DNA from: Lytechinus pictus
Lineage: Eukaryota; Echinodermata; Echinoidea; Temnopleuroida; Toxopneustidae
Assembly: GCF_037042905.1 (NCBI RefSeq)
Contig: NC_087245.1
Location: 7,951,501-8,015,500, forward strand
Length of the DNA: 64,000 nucleotides
Direction of reading: 5' to 3'
Shown: positions 11,873 to 22,453 of the stretch, piece after piece
Layout of the letters: every line of letters starts with the position of its first letter
How positions within the stretch are numbered: position 1 is the first letter of the stretch
Made by a program: the position numbers and the translations under genes
Notes under the pieces: generated by a model
Database searches by the model: none
What the model saw: the letters and a program-made list of their open reading frames with translations, nothing else
Told to the model about the DNA's origin: nothing

Positions 11873-13094
11873 ATTGACTTCAAAGACACACTCACGAGAG
11901 TTTTAGAAGCTTCCCGGGCAGAGAGCACGGTCAAGAAATACAAACGTGCAGTAGAAGCATGGAATGCATGGTGTAGTAACAGTGGCATATCATGTCAAGA
12001 CTTATGTCAAGAAAACATTGCAAGGTACTTTATATTTTTGTTCAATGGAGGATCACCATATATCAAAATAGAGACAGCTTTTTATGCTTTAAAATGGTAA
12101 TTTGATTGTTCATTTAATACAAGGAACAGAAGTAACCCTTGCGAATCTAAGTTCTTGAAATCGATTTTAGAAGGGATCAAGAGGATCCGAGCAAGACCGG
12201 TGAATAGGAAAGAACCTATTACCCCTGACATGCTTTTGAGTATCGTTCATAAGTTTTTTCTCGGGATCTATGAAAGATCTTCGTAATTGTTTTATTTTAT
12301 AGTTAGAATATGCAGGATTTTTAAAGATTCGATGAACTTTCCAACATTAAGCTTAGTGACATTGAATTATTTGACTCTCATATGAAAGTTTTCCTTGAGA
12401 AAAGTAAAACTGACCAATTTCGAGAAGGAGCCTAGGTAATCGTTTCTACCACTGGAAAAGCGACATGTCCAGTAAATATGATGCGCAGATATTTAGAGAG
12501 TACACAATCTGTATCCTGAGATGAAAATGATTTTGTGTTCAGGCCTCTCACCTTTTGTAAATCTCAGAATTGTTACAAACTCAGAAAAGGAAAGATGTCC
12601 TATTCGAGATGCAGGGAGATTTTCAAAGAAGTTCTGGAAGCTATCGGGGTGAACTCGAAACAGTTTGAGCGTTGTGGCCCAGTGGATTAGTCTCTGGACT
12701 TTGAAACAGAGGGTCGTGGGTTCGAATCCCAGCCATGGCGTAATTTCCTTCGGTAAGAAATTTATCCACATTGTGCTGCACTCAACCCAGGTGAGGTGAA
12801 TGGGTACCTGGCAGGAATTTATTCCTTGAAATGCGTGTGCGCTGTAATCTTAGTAATTACCGCTGCCAAGCTACAGCTGGGGTAATAATATCCAAGTCCT
12901 TTGGAAGCGCATAGATACATTATTCATAATTGTGATATGCGCTATACAAGAACTGTATATTATCATTATTATTATTACATAGCCTGAGGGCGGGCGGTGC
13001 TACGGCAGCAGCCCAAATCGGAGTACCAGATCGCCTATTTAAAAGGCACGGCAGATGGGCATCAGATTCTTCTAAAGACAGATATATAAAATAA
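11873..13094 (+). pseudogene. DIRS tyrosine recombinase, broken and split by a SINE
   Basis: It starts DIDFKDTLTRVLEASRAEST after a good acceptor-like CTATACAG. The N-terminal SAM-like part (KKYKRAVEAWNAWC) runs to 12100. Past several shifts follow LEYAGFL, the frame-shifted RFDELSNIKLSDIE around the catalytic Arg, and REIFKEVLEAIGVNSK. A SINE occupies 12669-12977. Beyond it the frame resumes with HSLRAGGATAAAQIGV, RHGRW and DRYIK, which hold the H-x-x-R box, the second His and the catalytic Tyr, ending TAA at 13092-13094. These replace an integrase in DIRS integration. Confidence 0.82.
12669..12977 (+). repeat. tRNA-derived SINE with (ATT)n tail
   Basis: It starts GCGTTGTGGCCCAGTGGATT (A-box region), followed by the B box GGGTTCGAATCCC, a SINE body including GAATGGGTACCTGGCAGG, and a TATTATTATTATT tail. 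Copies of the same family lie at 34624-34906 and, more diverged, at 46662-46940. It is inserted directly before the HSLRAGG motif of the recombinase. Confidence 0.88.
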
Positions 13095-14755
13095 TCTCTT
13101 AAAAATAAGATGTTTGTGTCATTGAATTTGGGTATTTGAAATTTATGCAAATCATTGTAATATGGTTTTAAAGTTGATCACAGCATATCATTCCAGTATT
13201 GATACCCCAGTAATCATTGCTAGATAACTTGATATTTGTCTAATTTCATCTATATGAATTAAAAATGAATAACTAGCAATATTGATATCCTTTATACAAC
13301 ATACCCGTTCTTTAGTCTTGACTTAGAGAGAGCAGAGAAAATGTCTTGTCCCTGCAGCTGAAGTACGGTGCCTCTCAAGGTAATATAATTCTAGTTTATT
13401 AATTATATGATATATATGTTTCTTTTGCAAAGAAAGAGGCTCAATAGGAAAATATTTATTTCCGGTTGAGCTAGCGAATTAGGAAATAATGGATGTAGAT
13501 CGGTATTCAGGGGGTGGGGGGTGAAGGACACAAAATTGTTCTGTTAGGGATTTAAGTGACTGCTCGAAGATCTAGAAGCTGTCTTTCTTCTTATAAGAAG
13601 GGGGGGGGGTGTCCTAACGATTAAAGTTTTAAGTATATGTTAGCTATATATTTACAAGACCAATAACTTTATAAGTTGTTGGTCGTTGGTTGGGTTTGGT
13701 GGTGATGGCGCTATCCCATCGATATCTGATGATTTCCGAAAGGATATGTGAGAGGGATTCCACCCTCCCCTGTACAGCTCTCGTCATTCGATTGTGCTAT
13801 TAATGTGTGAAATATAGATCCACCTAGGAATGGCGTAGTGCAGATAAAATCTTTTGACTATTTTATTCAATTAACAGTTAGTACTCGTGCTTGTCTTTTC
13901 CTTTCATAAATTATGAACGTGATTGTTGTGTCTTTCGAAAGCATTAAGCGCACCTGTCATTATTACAGGCCTACTCCATAATTATCTTCCGTTTATTAAA
14001 AACCCGAGTAAAAAAAAAGAACAGAAGAAGAAAGAAAATTATGGTATTTACATGAATATCATAAATACAATCTCAAGAAATAAATGTTTTAATTTTTTCT
14101 CCCCTGTTTACATATAATACATAGGTCTATCATGCGACATACAACTACAAAATCAGCCTAATAAATAAGCCTGAATATAAATCCGGAGGGGGGGGGTTCT
14201 TGCATTGACGAATGGATACCACGCGCGACCAAAAAAAAACACGTAAAAATTATATCTTTTTCAAGATAGGGCATGTTACGTACGTAACGTAATAAGGGTG
14301 TCAGAAACACCAAAATAATGAAAAAAGGGTATCAATTTCGCTAGGAAAGCTACGTGTTTAGGGTCAAATTTGCGAGGGTAAAAAAAAAGACTAAAATTAT
14401 TTTATTAATAAAGGATGTAATTTTTGCCCCAACAGTCAACACTATACGTGTTTAAAGTCCGAGGTGTGGGAGGTGGGGCCGTACTAAACACAATGATGTA
14501 GGTAAAGGAAAACCGATGACCGAAGTCCGTGACATATGTAAACTAAAATATCGCTGTACTTGTTAAGGGGTTCAATTCAGAGAATACTTGCCAAGGGTAT
14601 CGTTTTGTTTCCAAGTCATGTTAAGGGTAGGGTTTCACATGCCAATACTTGTTAAGGGGTGCATTTTAAGAATATGGAAAATACACACAACTACCAAAAA
14701 AAAAGTAACCAGCCTCATACAGGTATACACCTGTATTATCACATGCACATATATA
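13095..14755. other. Intergenic, including the presumed DIRS 3' end
   Basis: No ORF with support. G-runs occur at 13510-13520, 13601-13609 and 14189-14195. Between about 14280 and 14665 short phrases such as AAGGGGT and TTGTTAAGGGG recur, hinting at a decayed tandem repeat, but I cannot define a unit. Confidence 0.4.
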
Positions 14756-14759
14756 TGTC

Positions 14760-17150
14760 TATATATTCCATACAGTTGGTCATAGTTTCTACTGCCTTTT
14801 ATAAAGGCTAAAATGGCTGGAAATTTTTCTTCTTTAACGAATAACGTAGTTAGGTTCGGATTCGTTACTTTCAATTTGCGATAAAGTCGATTCCTTTGTC
14901 TTGCATATTAAGGACATAATAATATGAAATGCTTTATGGTTTCATGAGTTTGACAATTATCACAAAGTCCTGTATCATGTTTTAATCATATAATCATTTT
15001 AATTTGCATTTACCAAGGCGGAATTGATGCAAAATTCGTTCATCTTTCCTGCAAAAAGCTTTTATGATACATTTATATTTCACCTCTGCCGGGTTGTATG
15101 TTAAAAAGGTGCCTGCCTTTCTCCGTGTTTTCCCATGAACTCTGCCATTTATTTTTTATAGAAGTCTGACCTTTCACTCAAGTATTCTTGTTTATCTTTG
15201 TTGATGTAAAAATTTATGTTATTTTTTGAAGCCGCTTGTTTGGTTAAAGAGTTTTCTTCCTCATTGCCTGCGAGGCCACAGTGTGCTGGTACCCATTCGA
15301 AATTCACTCCTATTCAAAACCTGTTTATTATCATTATTTTTTCATATATTTCAACTATCATACTACTTTCCTGGAAATGTTTGATGGCTTCTAATGCAGA
15401 ACTTGAGTCAGATAAAATTACTACTGCTATAGGGAGATATTCCTCTACCCATTCAAAGGCCAAACAATCGCTGCCAATTCAGCTTTCATAATATTTATTT
15501 TGCATTATATGAACTTTTTTCTTACTTGTAGCTTCGGTATGTAAAAAGCTGAACCCGTTCTTCCATCTTGTAACCTATAGAAGCATCTGTATACAGATTC
15601 TGAGGACATGAGAACATTTCTTAGTAATGATTTCATTAGCATAATTTAGACTCTATCGTTGATGTTAATTTCTTGTTGATATATTCTTTGATAATCGCAG
15701 AAACATTCGGTGTTTTTTAGGCCCAAAAGGTCTTCTTCTAGCACAGTCTACCTGTTTTTCAATATCATCATTTATTTGATTTCTTATCCTTTTGACAAAC
15801 ATACCTCCTTTTTTCCCCTGTGATTATTTCGTACTGCCAACATGACGTTGATATTCTTTTGTAGGATGCGTTTCTTTTGCTGCCGTTCGGTAATAATTAT
15901 ACTTATCTTTATACTTATTTGTGACCTAATTTGACCTTTCATGACCTTAAATGACCTTTAATTACCATGAATGCGTTCTAAATGCCTTGTTATTCAGATT
16001 TGATTTTGATTTTACATTTGTACTAATTTGATATCAAACATATGTTTATTCCGCTCAATAGAAAAGTATAATTCAGAGGAATGTAAGAAAGATTGTGTGG
16101 TGTATGACGTCAGAAAAATAACAATTCCTCAAGATGCCAAGGTCGCACCCATCGGATTCTTAATTTGCACACCCTCAACTTAACTTTAAGCAAAAAATGC
16201 ACATAATGCCTAACTTATTTGTATTTAAAACATTATATTTTTCACCTTATATGTATTACTTACATTTGTAATGCAATTTGACCTTTTATAACCCTAAATG
16301 ACCTTTAACTGACATAAGCGTGATTTAAATTACCAGTGATCCATATATTTGCATTTGATTTTTCATTAGCTTTAAGTTTATAACAAACATGACATGTTTA
16401 TTTCGTAAAATATGAAAGTCATATTTCAAAGGTGTGTAAAAAAGTGGGCGTGGCCTATGACGTCAATTTAAAAAAAATGCCCAAGGGTGCCCAAGTGGCA
16501 CCCGTCGGATTAATGAAGTAGACACCCTACACTACAGCTTTCGGCAAAAAAAAAATGCATATATACCCAACTTGACGGTCATGCAATAATTTTGATTATA
16601 TCTACCCTTGCATTATTCCCATCTCAACGTGTTGCTGTACAGATAGGTGGTCATGGATCCTTGACATATTCTTTTGGATAAACAAAGCATTTATCCAACG
16701 CAAAATTCTACCATCAAATTCCAATTCATATATTTTGCTTACTATACCCTGTCTCCATTCTAAATCATATGCCTTCTGTAGGTCTAAGAAAAGAACGACT
16801 GTATATTCTCTATTAATCATTGCCTTGTTAATATTCGTTTCCAACCTTATATGATTTGATCTGTTGTACTTCTTTCTTTCCTGGATCCAGATAAGATAGG
16901 GGTGATGATATTACTTTTCTCCATATACCAATTCAATCAATTTACATAATAATGATGTAAGGGAAATTGGACGATAAGATGATGGATTGGAAGCCTTCTT
17001 TCCTTTTTTTAAGATTGGAGTTTGTATAGCTCCTGACCATTGATATGGCAATAAGATCTTATCCCATATTTCATTGAATAAATCTAGTATAATGTCAATT
17101 ATCTTACCTGGAAGGTTCCATACCATTTTTTGATTGGACATCATACCCCC
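14760..17150 (-). mobile_element. Non-LTR retrotransposon relic with RNase H
   Basis: From 17144 down, the minus strand shows RT motifs WSGAIQTPILKKGKKASNPS, SYRPISLTSLLCKLIE and, from 16844, FLDLQKAYD and HVEMGIMQG. The YADD region is not visible: about 650 bp of unrelated repeat sequence (15928-16570) lies between RT and RNase H. RNase H follows with YTDAS (near 15590), AELAAI, ILSDSSSALEAI and WVPAHCGLAGNEEE (near 15275). Below it come GRTGSAFYIP-like and C-terminal GLCDNC, HETIKHFILLCP motifs (near 14905-14975). An RNase H after the RT places it in the I-like group. Many stops and shifts make it inactive. Confidence 0.78.
15928..16570. repeat. Two tandem ~345-bp repeats inside the retrotransposon relic
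   Basis: Unit 1 starts AATTTGACCTTTCATGACCT at about 15928 and unit 2 CAATTTGACCTTTTATAACC at about 16274. Both run through GACCTTTAA, TGACGTCA, a CACCC-TCGGATT phrase and an end in poly-A followed by TGCA. Identity is moderate. They interrupt the retrotransposon between RT and RNase H. Confidence 0.75.
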
Positions 17151-17712
17151 TCACGAACGTATATTATGTCCCTTTCACCTGAGGACAGTGCCCTTTCTCG
17201 TATGAGGAGGACCCGTTTTAGATGTTGCCAAGTGCCCTTTCTCGTATAAGTGCTATTTTTTACCCCAAAATACCCCCCTCGAACGTATTATGTGCCCCTT
17301 TCACATGCGAAGGACCTGTTTTATGTGTTAGCAAGTAAAATTTCTTGTATATCGGTGCCAATATTTACAAAAAAATGCCCCCTCACGAACGTGTTCAGTG
17401 GCCCTTTCACCTGAGAAAGACCCGTTTTATGTGTGAGCAAGTGCCCTCTTACCTTTTAGTAAGTGCCCTCGTTTTTAATCATTACCCCTTTTACACAAGA
17501 AAAGTTCCCCTCACGAACGTGTTCAGTAACCCTTTCACATAAGGATCCGTTTTTATGCCGTTAGCAAGTGCCCCTTTGCCTTCTTATGGGTGCATTTTCT
17601 GAAATAAATGACCCGTTTTACCTAAGAAAAGTGCCCCTCATAAACGTGCTCTGTGTCCCTTTCACCTGTAAAGGACCCGTTTTATGTGTTAACGAGTGCC
17701 CCTTTGAAACAA
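17147..17712. repeat. Minisatellite-like tandem array, ~5 units of 100-130 bp
   Basis: The phrases CCCCTCACGAACGTGTTCAG, CCCTTTCACCTGAG, ACCCGTTTTATGTGTTAGCA and AAGTGCCC recur in order at about 17147, 17276, 17377, 17507 and 17632. The units are degenerate and vary in length. The array abuts the 5' side of the RT relic. Confidence 0.85.
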
Positions 17713-18690
17713 GGAAACAGTATTCACATTTTCATTTTACTACTTATGAAGGAAAAACAATTGTAAGAATAACCCATACCTATCACAAAATTGGATTTTC
17801 ATTATAATGTCAAAATTTTTGCTCGCTCGCTTTGCTCGCAACTTCTTATAAATTCAACCTGATGCGACACATCTAGCCCCCTCAAAATTTTGGCCCATTA
17901 CGCCACAAAAATACATAAATACAAATAAAAAGCTTACAGTATACAACAGAACAGGTATTGACAAGTATATAGTATTAAGTAGTCATAGACAAATAGTAAA
18001 TATAATATAGGATATAATATAGGAGCGCCTTGAGCACCTAACAAGGTGGATATGTGCGCAATATAAATACCCTATATTATTATTATTATTATTAAATACA
18101 ATGATCACCGTTGTACGGCGAATTTGAGGGAAAGAGAGAAATCCAATGGTATATCGAGGTTTTTTCTTCTCCATTTATTTTTACATCATAAACTTTAATA
18201 AAGTAGGCCTATACTAACAAAAATTAGATGATATTCAAAATGTAGGTAAAACAAAGGGGGCATACCCTATGCGCTTTGTTACAGGGAGTAGGGGCGTAAC
18301 GAGCTAGCCCCCACCCCCAAAACAAAATCAGAGGGCCGGAAATAGCATATCCAGTGACAGGAAAGGGGAATTTTTTAATATGAGCATAAACACTTTTATA
18401 TATATTTATTCCTGATAAATAAGCACACCTACCGGCGAACGTCGAGTGGAATACGGCCTTGTCCTAAAATTTTGACTGGGTCTCCTTTGCTGTCTGCTCT
18501 TGTATTTATTGAACAGAACTAAGTCCTTATCCATCGCATAATTCCAATATGAATAGTCCATCTTAGTTTCTTCTTGTTCATTGTGACGTACAATGGGTTT
18601 TCCTATGTACAATAAAATAATAATTTGAATAATAATTGTTTTGAGGTGATAACATCCCAATAACAATGACAATAGTAACATGTAAAGTAC
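17713..18690. other. Intergenic with repeat fragments
   Basis: GCTCGCTCGCTTTGCTCGCA at 17821-17840 resembles the GC-rich motif of the hAT-type elements further right. A SINE 3' end with (ATT)n lies at 18020-18092. The remainder shows no gene. Confidence 0.45.
18020..18092 (+). repeat. SINE 3' end fragment
   Basis: GGAGCGCCTTGAGCACCTAA, then GGATATGTGCGCAATATAAA and an ATTATTATT tail. This is the typical end of a tRNA-SINE, but no tRNA-like head is attached. Confidence 0.6.
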
Positions 18691-18693
18691 ATA

Positions 18694-18908
18694 CACTCTA
18701 AAAACACCGAGTAAAATTTTACATAATATTGGGTAAAAAGGGAACATGCATTTTTGCTGGGTATTTCTTTTACCACATATTGGGCAAAATGCATGTTTTA
18801 AGGGTAAATTTCTACGCAACATTGCGTAAAATTTACATAATATTATTTACCCAACCAACATGCATGTTCCCATTTTACCCAATATCGGGTAAACTTTTTA
18901 AAAGAGTT
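18694..18908. mobile_element. Palindromic TA-flanked MITE
   Basis: The left end CACTCTAAAAACACC is close to the other TA-flanked MITE ends. The interior is palindromic, built from ATTGGGTAAA, GGGAACATGCAT and their complements. The right end is degenerate (AAAGAGTT), so the limit is approximate. Confidence 0.6.
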
Positions 18909-19331
18909 TAATAATCTAAAATGGGTGATCTTAATATAAGATGCTTGATTTGAGAAAGGCATGAATGATTGGTTTTTAAATTTCTACACACTTAAAATGA
19001 TAGGCAACATACTGTCCACTGTGACTGTACGTTCCCCAGGGTTGGTTAAGAATGTACATATTATGGATTCTTTAACTTACGGTATTTACTTTGTGGCTTT
19101 GAATGCCAGTAAATATCATAATTCATAATCATTATATATCAATGTAATATGTGTACATTTTAATTAATCTTTATCATATACCTCTATAATTATGTTATTT
19201 TCATTTCAATTTATCATTTGATAAGTTTTCTTTCAATATGATACTAAAAAAAAATCGGCATTAGATAAAAAGCCGAATCAATCTTAATGAATCAATACTT
19301 GAAACGTGTTCCACTGTTAGTGGTGATTAGT
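18909..19331. other. Presumed 3' UTR or downstream flank of the HYR gene
   Basis: AT-rich sequence just past the stop codon of the last exon (the gene runs right to left). I see no AATAAA near the stop, so the true transcript end is not fixed. Confidence 0.4.
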
Positions 19332-19531
19332 TTAAAACCAACCTCGTGATTCATTACTGTAGTCTCTGTGAGACGTCAAATATGTTGGTGCCGAGTCGGA
19401 CAGATCCTGGCTACTCTGGTACATCCTAATCATTCTATTTCTCACAGCAATCATAACCAAGGAGATAGTCACAATGATCAAGAAAAGAGCACTTGTTGTT
19501 GTTCCGACGATTATCCCAACAAGGTTTGGCT
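19332..19531 (-). CDS. Transmembrane helix and cytoplasmic tail exon
   Basis: The acceptor is CCCTATCAG, and the reading frame starts in phase 1. It encodes PNLVGIIVGTTTSALFLIIV and continues TISLVMIAV, a hydrophobic run of about 27 residues, then the basic stop-transfer RNRMIR and a tail with MYQSSQDLSDS, APTYLTSHRDYSNES and GWF before TAA at 19332-19334. No AATAAA follows closely. A possible GTTGGT donor just before the stop means the tail could continue in a further exon. The phase does not fit directly onto the EGF exon, so at least one exon between them is missing. Confidence 0.78.
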
Positions 19532-22225
19532 CTGATAGGGATGTGGCAAACAGAAATCAATAATGAAAATAATGACCTAAATATCATTGATCACGGCTCT
19601 GTGAAATAGAATGTTATTTTTGTTTACTTAAACGGACAAGTCCATCCCAACCCCCGACAATATGATTTGAAGGGAAAGAGATAATCAAACAAATATATAA
19701 GGTTGACGATAATTCTTCAAAATCGAATGTGAAATAAGAAAGTTAAAGGAAGTTTAAGTTTCACTTAATTTTCGGAACAGTTATGCGATCTGCTGTTGTC
19801 CAATAATATTTTGAATGATAGTCTTTTGTAACCCATAAACAGTATATTATTACAACTATTCGTTCAGGGTCTATTTAAAACAATAATAATAAAGGGGCCC
19901 GGATAATTTTTTCAGACTACTTCCAAACTAAAACAACACAGCCTCAATGTTAAAGTATTAACTATGCCCATGTAGATCCATAGTATGACACAGACGGTCA
20001 AAATTCGACTACACTGTATTTTGGGTGAAAATGCTCCATGAGGGTGATTACATTATCTGTCCAACCAACATTGGGCATTTCTTTTGGGCATTTATATTTA
20101 TCCAGTGTGATGAAAATTCTTAAGTAATTGCTGCTGATTGTTTAACCTTATACTGGACAATTATTATGCTTCCCGCATTGGATAAAATACTACCCTATAT
20201 TAGTTGGACACATAATTACCATCGTGCTGGTTAAAATTTTACCAAATATTTTTAAAGTGTACGGGTTTATAGCTCAGCATGTTTCAAAGAAACCAACATT
20301 GGCTGTATATTAAAAAAGACACCATTTTTATTTTCCTCCTTAAAACAGGGAAACTCATTTTCTCAAGTCTTGATTTCATCGCTTTTCTTTTTTCAAATAT
20401 CTTTTTTTTTACTGCTCATTTGGATAAGGACTATAGGGTAATAGTGAAATGTTACAGAGGATATCCGATATGTCTAATGGTAGTTGGATAAGTAACACGT
20501 GGACCTTAACACCTGCTTACACACACAAAACGCGGTATAAAATTGCATAAGTTAAAATAGAATTGTATACAAATTGCGGAAGTTGTATTAAAAGCATAGA
20601 GTTGCTTTATAAATTTGCGTTGAATAAAAAAAAAAATCGAACGATATATTAAAAATTATTCAACATTGAATAAAACGAGTCACGTGACCAATATTTTCGC
20701 GCCAAAGAATTATGAAAGTATTCAACATTGCATAAAAATGAGTCATGATTGCGGTTTCGTGCTGTTTCGTGCCGCGCGCAAAGGCTTCTGACGTCACTTT
20801 TTGTATCGATCGTCGATTGGAAATTGGCGATCAGAAGAAAATAGCGTGCCCGGTGGAGGAACTTCTCCGAACCTGGGGACTTGATGTCTTGATTGGGCAG
20901 TTTAAAGGTGAGTAGTTTACCGTATATTTGAGCGTAGTGTTCACCGTAGTATTAAGAACAAAATACTGTAATTTTGGTGATTTTATTTTCTGAAATTTGA
21001 CGATAATATTTGCGTCATGGCTCTGGCATGGGCTGGCGTCCACGAGCGAGGCCAACGTGACGTTAAACTGCCGTACCGAGTAGCCTTCGGGGTACCGGTA
21101 CCCAGGGGAGCTCCAGCCCGATATATACTACGGTGAACACTACGCTTAAATATACGGTAAACTACTCACCTTTAAACTGCCCAATCAGGACATCAAGTCC
21201 CCAGGTTCGGGGAATAGTAACAACCTCTTTAAACAACAATATTACAAATTTAAGCAATTAGTGTGGGTTAAAATAATCAAATTAACCAATAATGGCCTAA
21301 TATTTATGCAACTCCTTTAACCAACTCCTTAAGTTAAAAGTTTAAGCAACACAATTGTATTACACCTTTATCTTATTATTGCTTAAAACATTTAAGCAAT
21401 TGCTGTATAAACTTTAGACAACTTGCAGTTGGTTAAGTTTTAACCAATTATTAGCTGAGGCACGGGATAACCAGTGGTATAATTTTTTATACTACTTGTA
21501 CAAAACAATTCTGTGTGTGTAGATAAGGTATAATTCCAGTCCTGTTTCAAAACACAAGGACCTGATGAGTTTTCAATCAATTTTTTATAATTTTTTTTAG
21601 TATTAGTGCTATCTGTCACCCGATAACTATTACAAATCCGAATCTTCCACAAAACATCCCTATTGTCATATGCAAGTGACTTTCGTGACATCGTTAACAC
21701 AATAGTGAAAGGATGTACACATGACAAATCATATTCCTCGAAAATATCAACATTCTATCAACCAATAACAGTTGAAACAGCAAAGCAAAAACTCACGTGC
21801 ATTGGGTATTTCACATCGATCCCCCGTCCAATCATCCGTGCACCTATGTACATAGTAAGATACAACTGATATTAATATGACTAACTCGCTTTGTTTATTG
21901 ACATACATAGTTTATTCTTTATCTAAAAAAACATGCTTAAAATGTCCAGTTTTTAGATCGGAATATAAAAAACAAAGTATTTGCTATATTCAACTTAATG
22001 GAAGATGCATTAAACCAATTAATATAATTAAAAAACAAATTTTATTATGCCACTTATTTCTAGAATGATCAAATAAAAAGTTTCGCTGGAAACCTACATC
22101 AAAGCTCGATGATAAAGGTATTCCTTTATATCAGGCCTACAAAGATGAATTCAAGATGAACCCTAGATCCCCGCCTTTTGCTAAATTTGATTCCTGCAAT
22201 ATAATTTGTAGCAGTAGTCGTGATG

Positions 22226-22273
<48 letters not shown>

Positions 22274-22308
22274 ACATTAGTAGTAGTAGTACTATTAGTA
22301 GTAGTAAC

Positions 22309-22339
<31 letters not shown>

Positions 22340-22422
22340 ACAGTAGTAGTAGTAGTAGTAGTAACAGTAGTAGTAGTAGTAGTAGTAACAGTAGTAGTAG
22401 TAACAGTAGTAGTAGTAGTAAC

Positions 22423-22453
<31 letters not shown>

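Larger units (their letters stand above)
8062..13400 (+). mobile_element. Degenerate DIRS-type retroelement (outer limits approximate)
   Basis: Gag with a zinc knuckle, RT-RNase H, and a tyrosine recombinase instead of an integrase lie in order on the plus strand, the layout known for DIRS1-like elements. Frameshifts and stops break every ORF, and a SINE sits in the recombinase. I could not identify the terminal repeats, so the element may start anywhere between 8062 and 8457 and end anywhere after 13094. A short TGC-rich run (8070-8090) lies in the left flank. Confidence 0.8.

Noticed and set aside
20831..21055. Minus-strand ORF with SEA-like phrase as a missing exon
   Set aside because: It lies across the loop and arm of a fold-back element, has no suitable splice sites or cysteines, and does not supply the EGF half needed.
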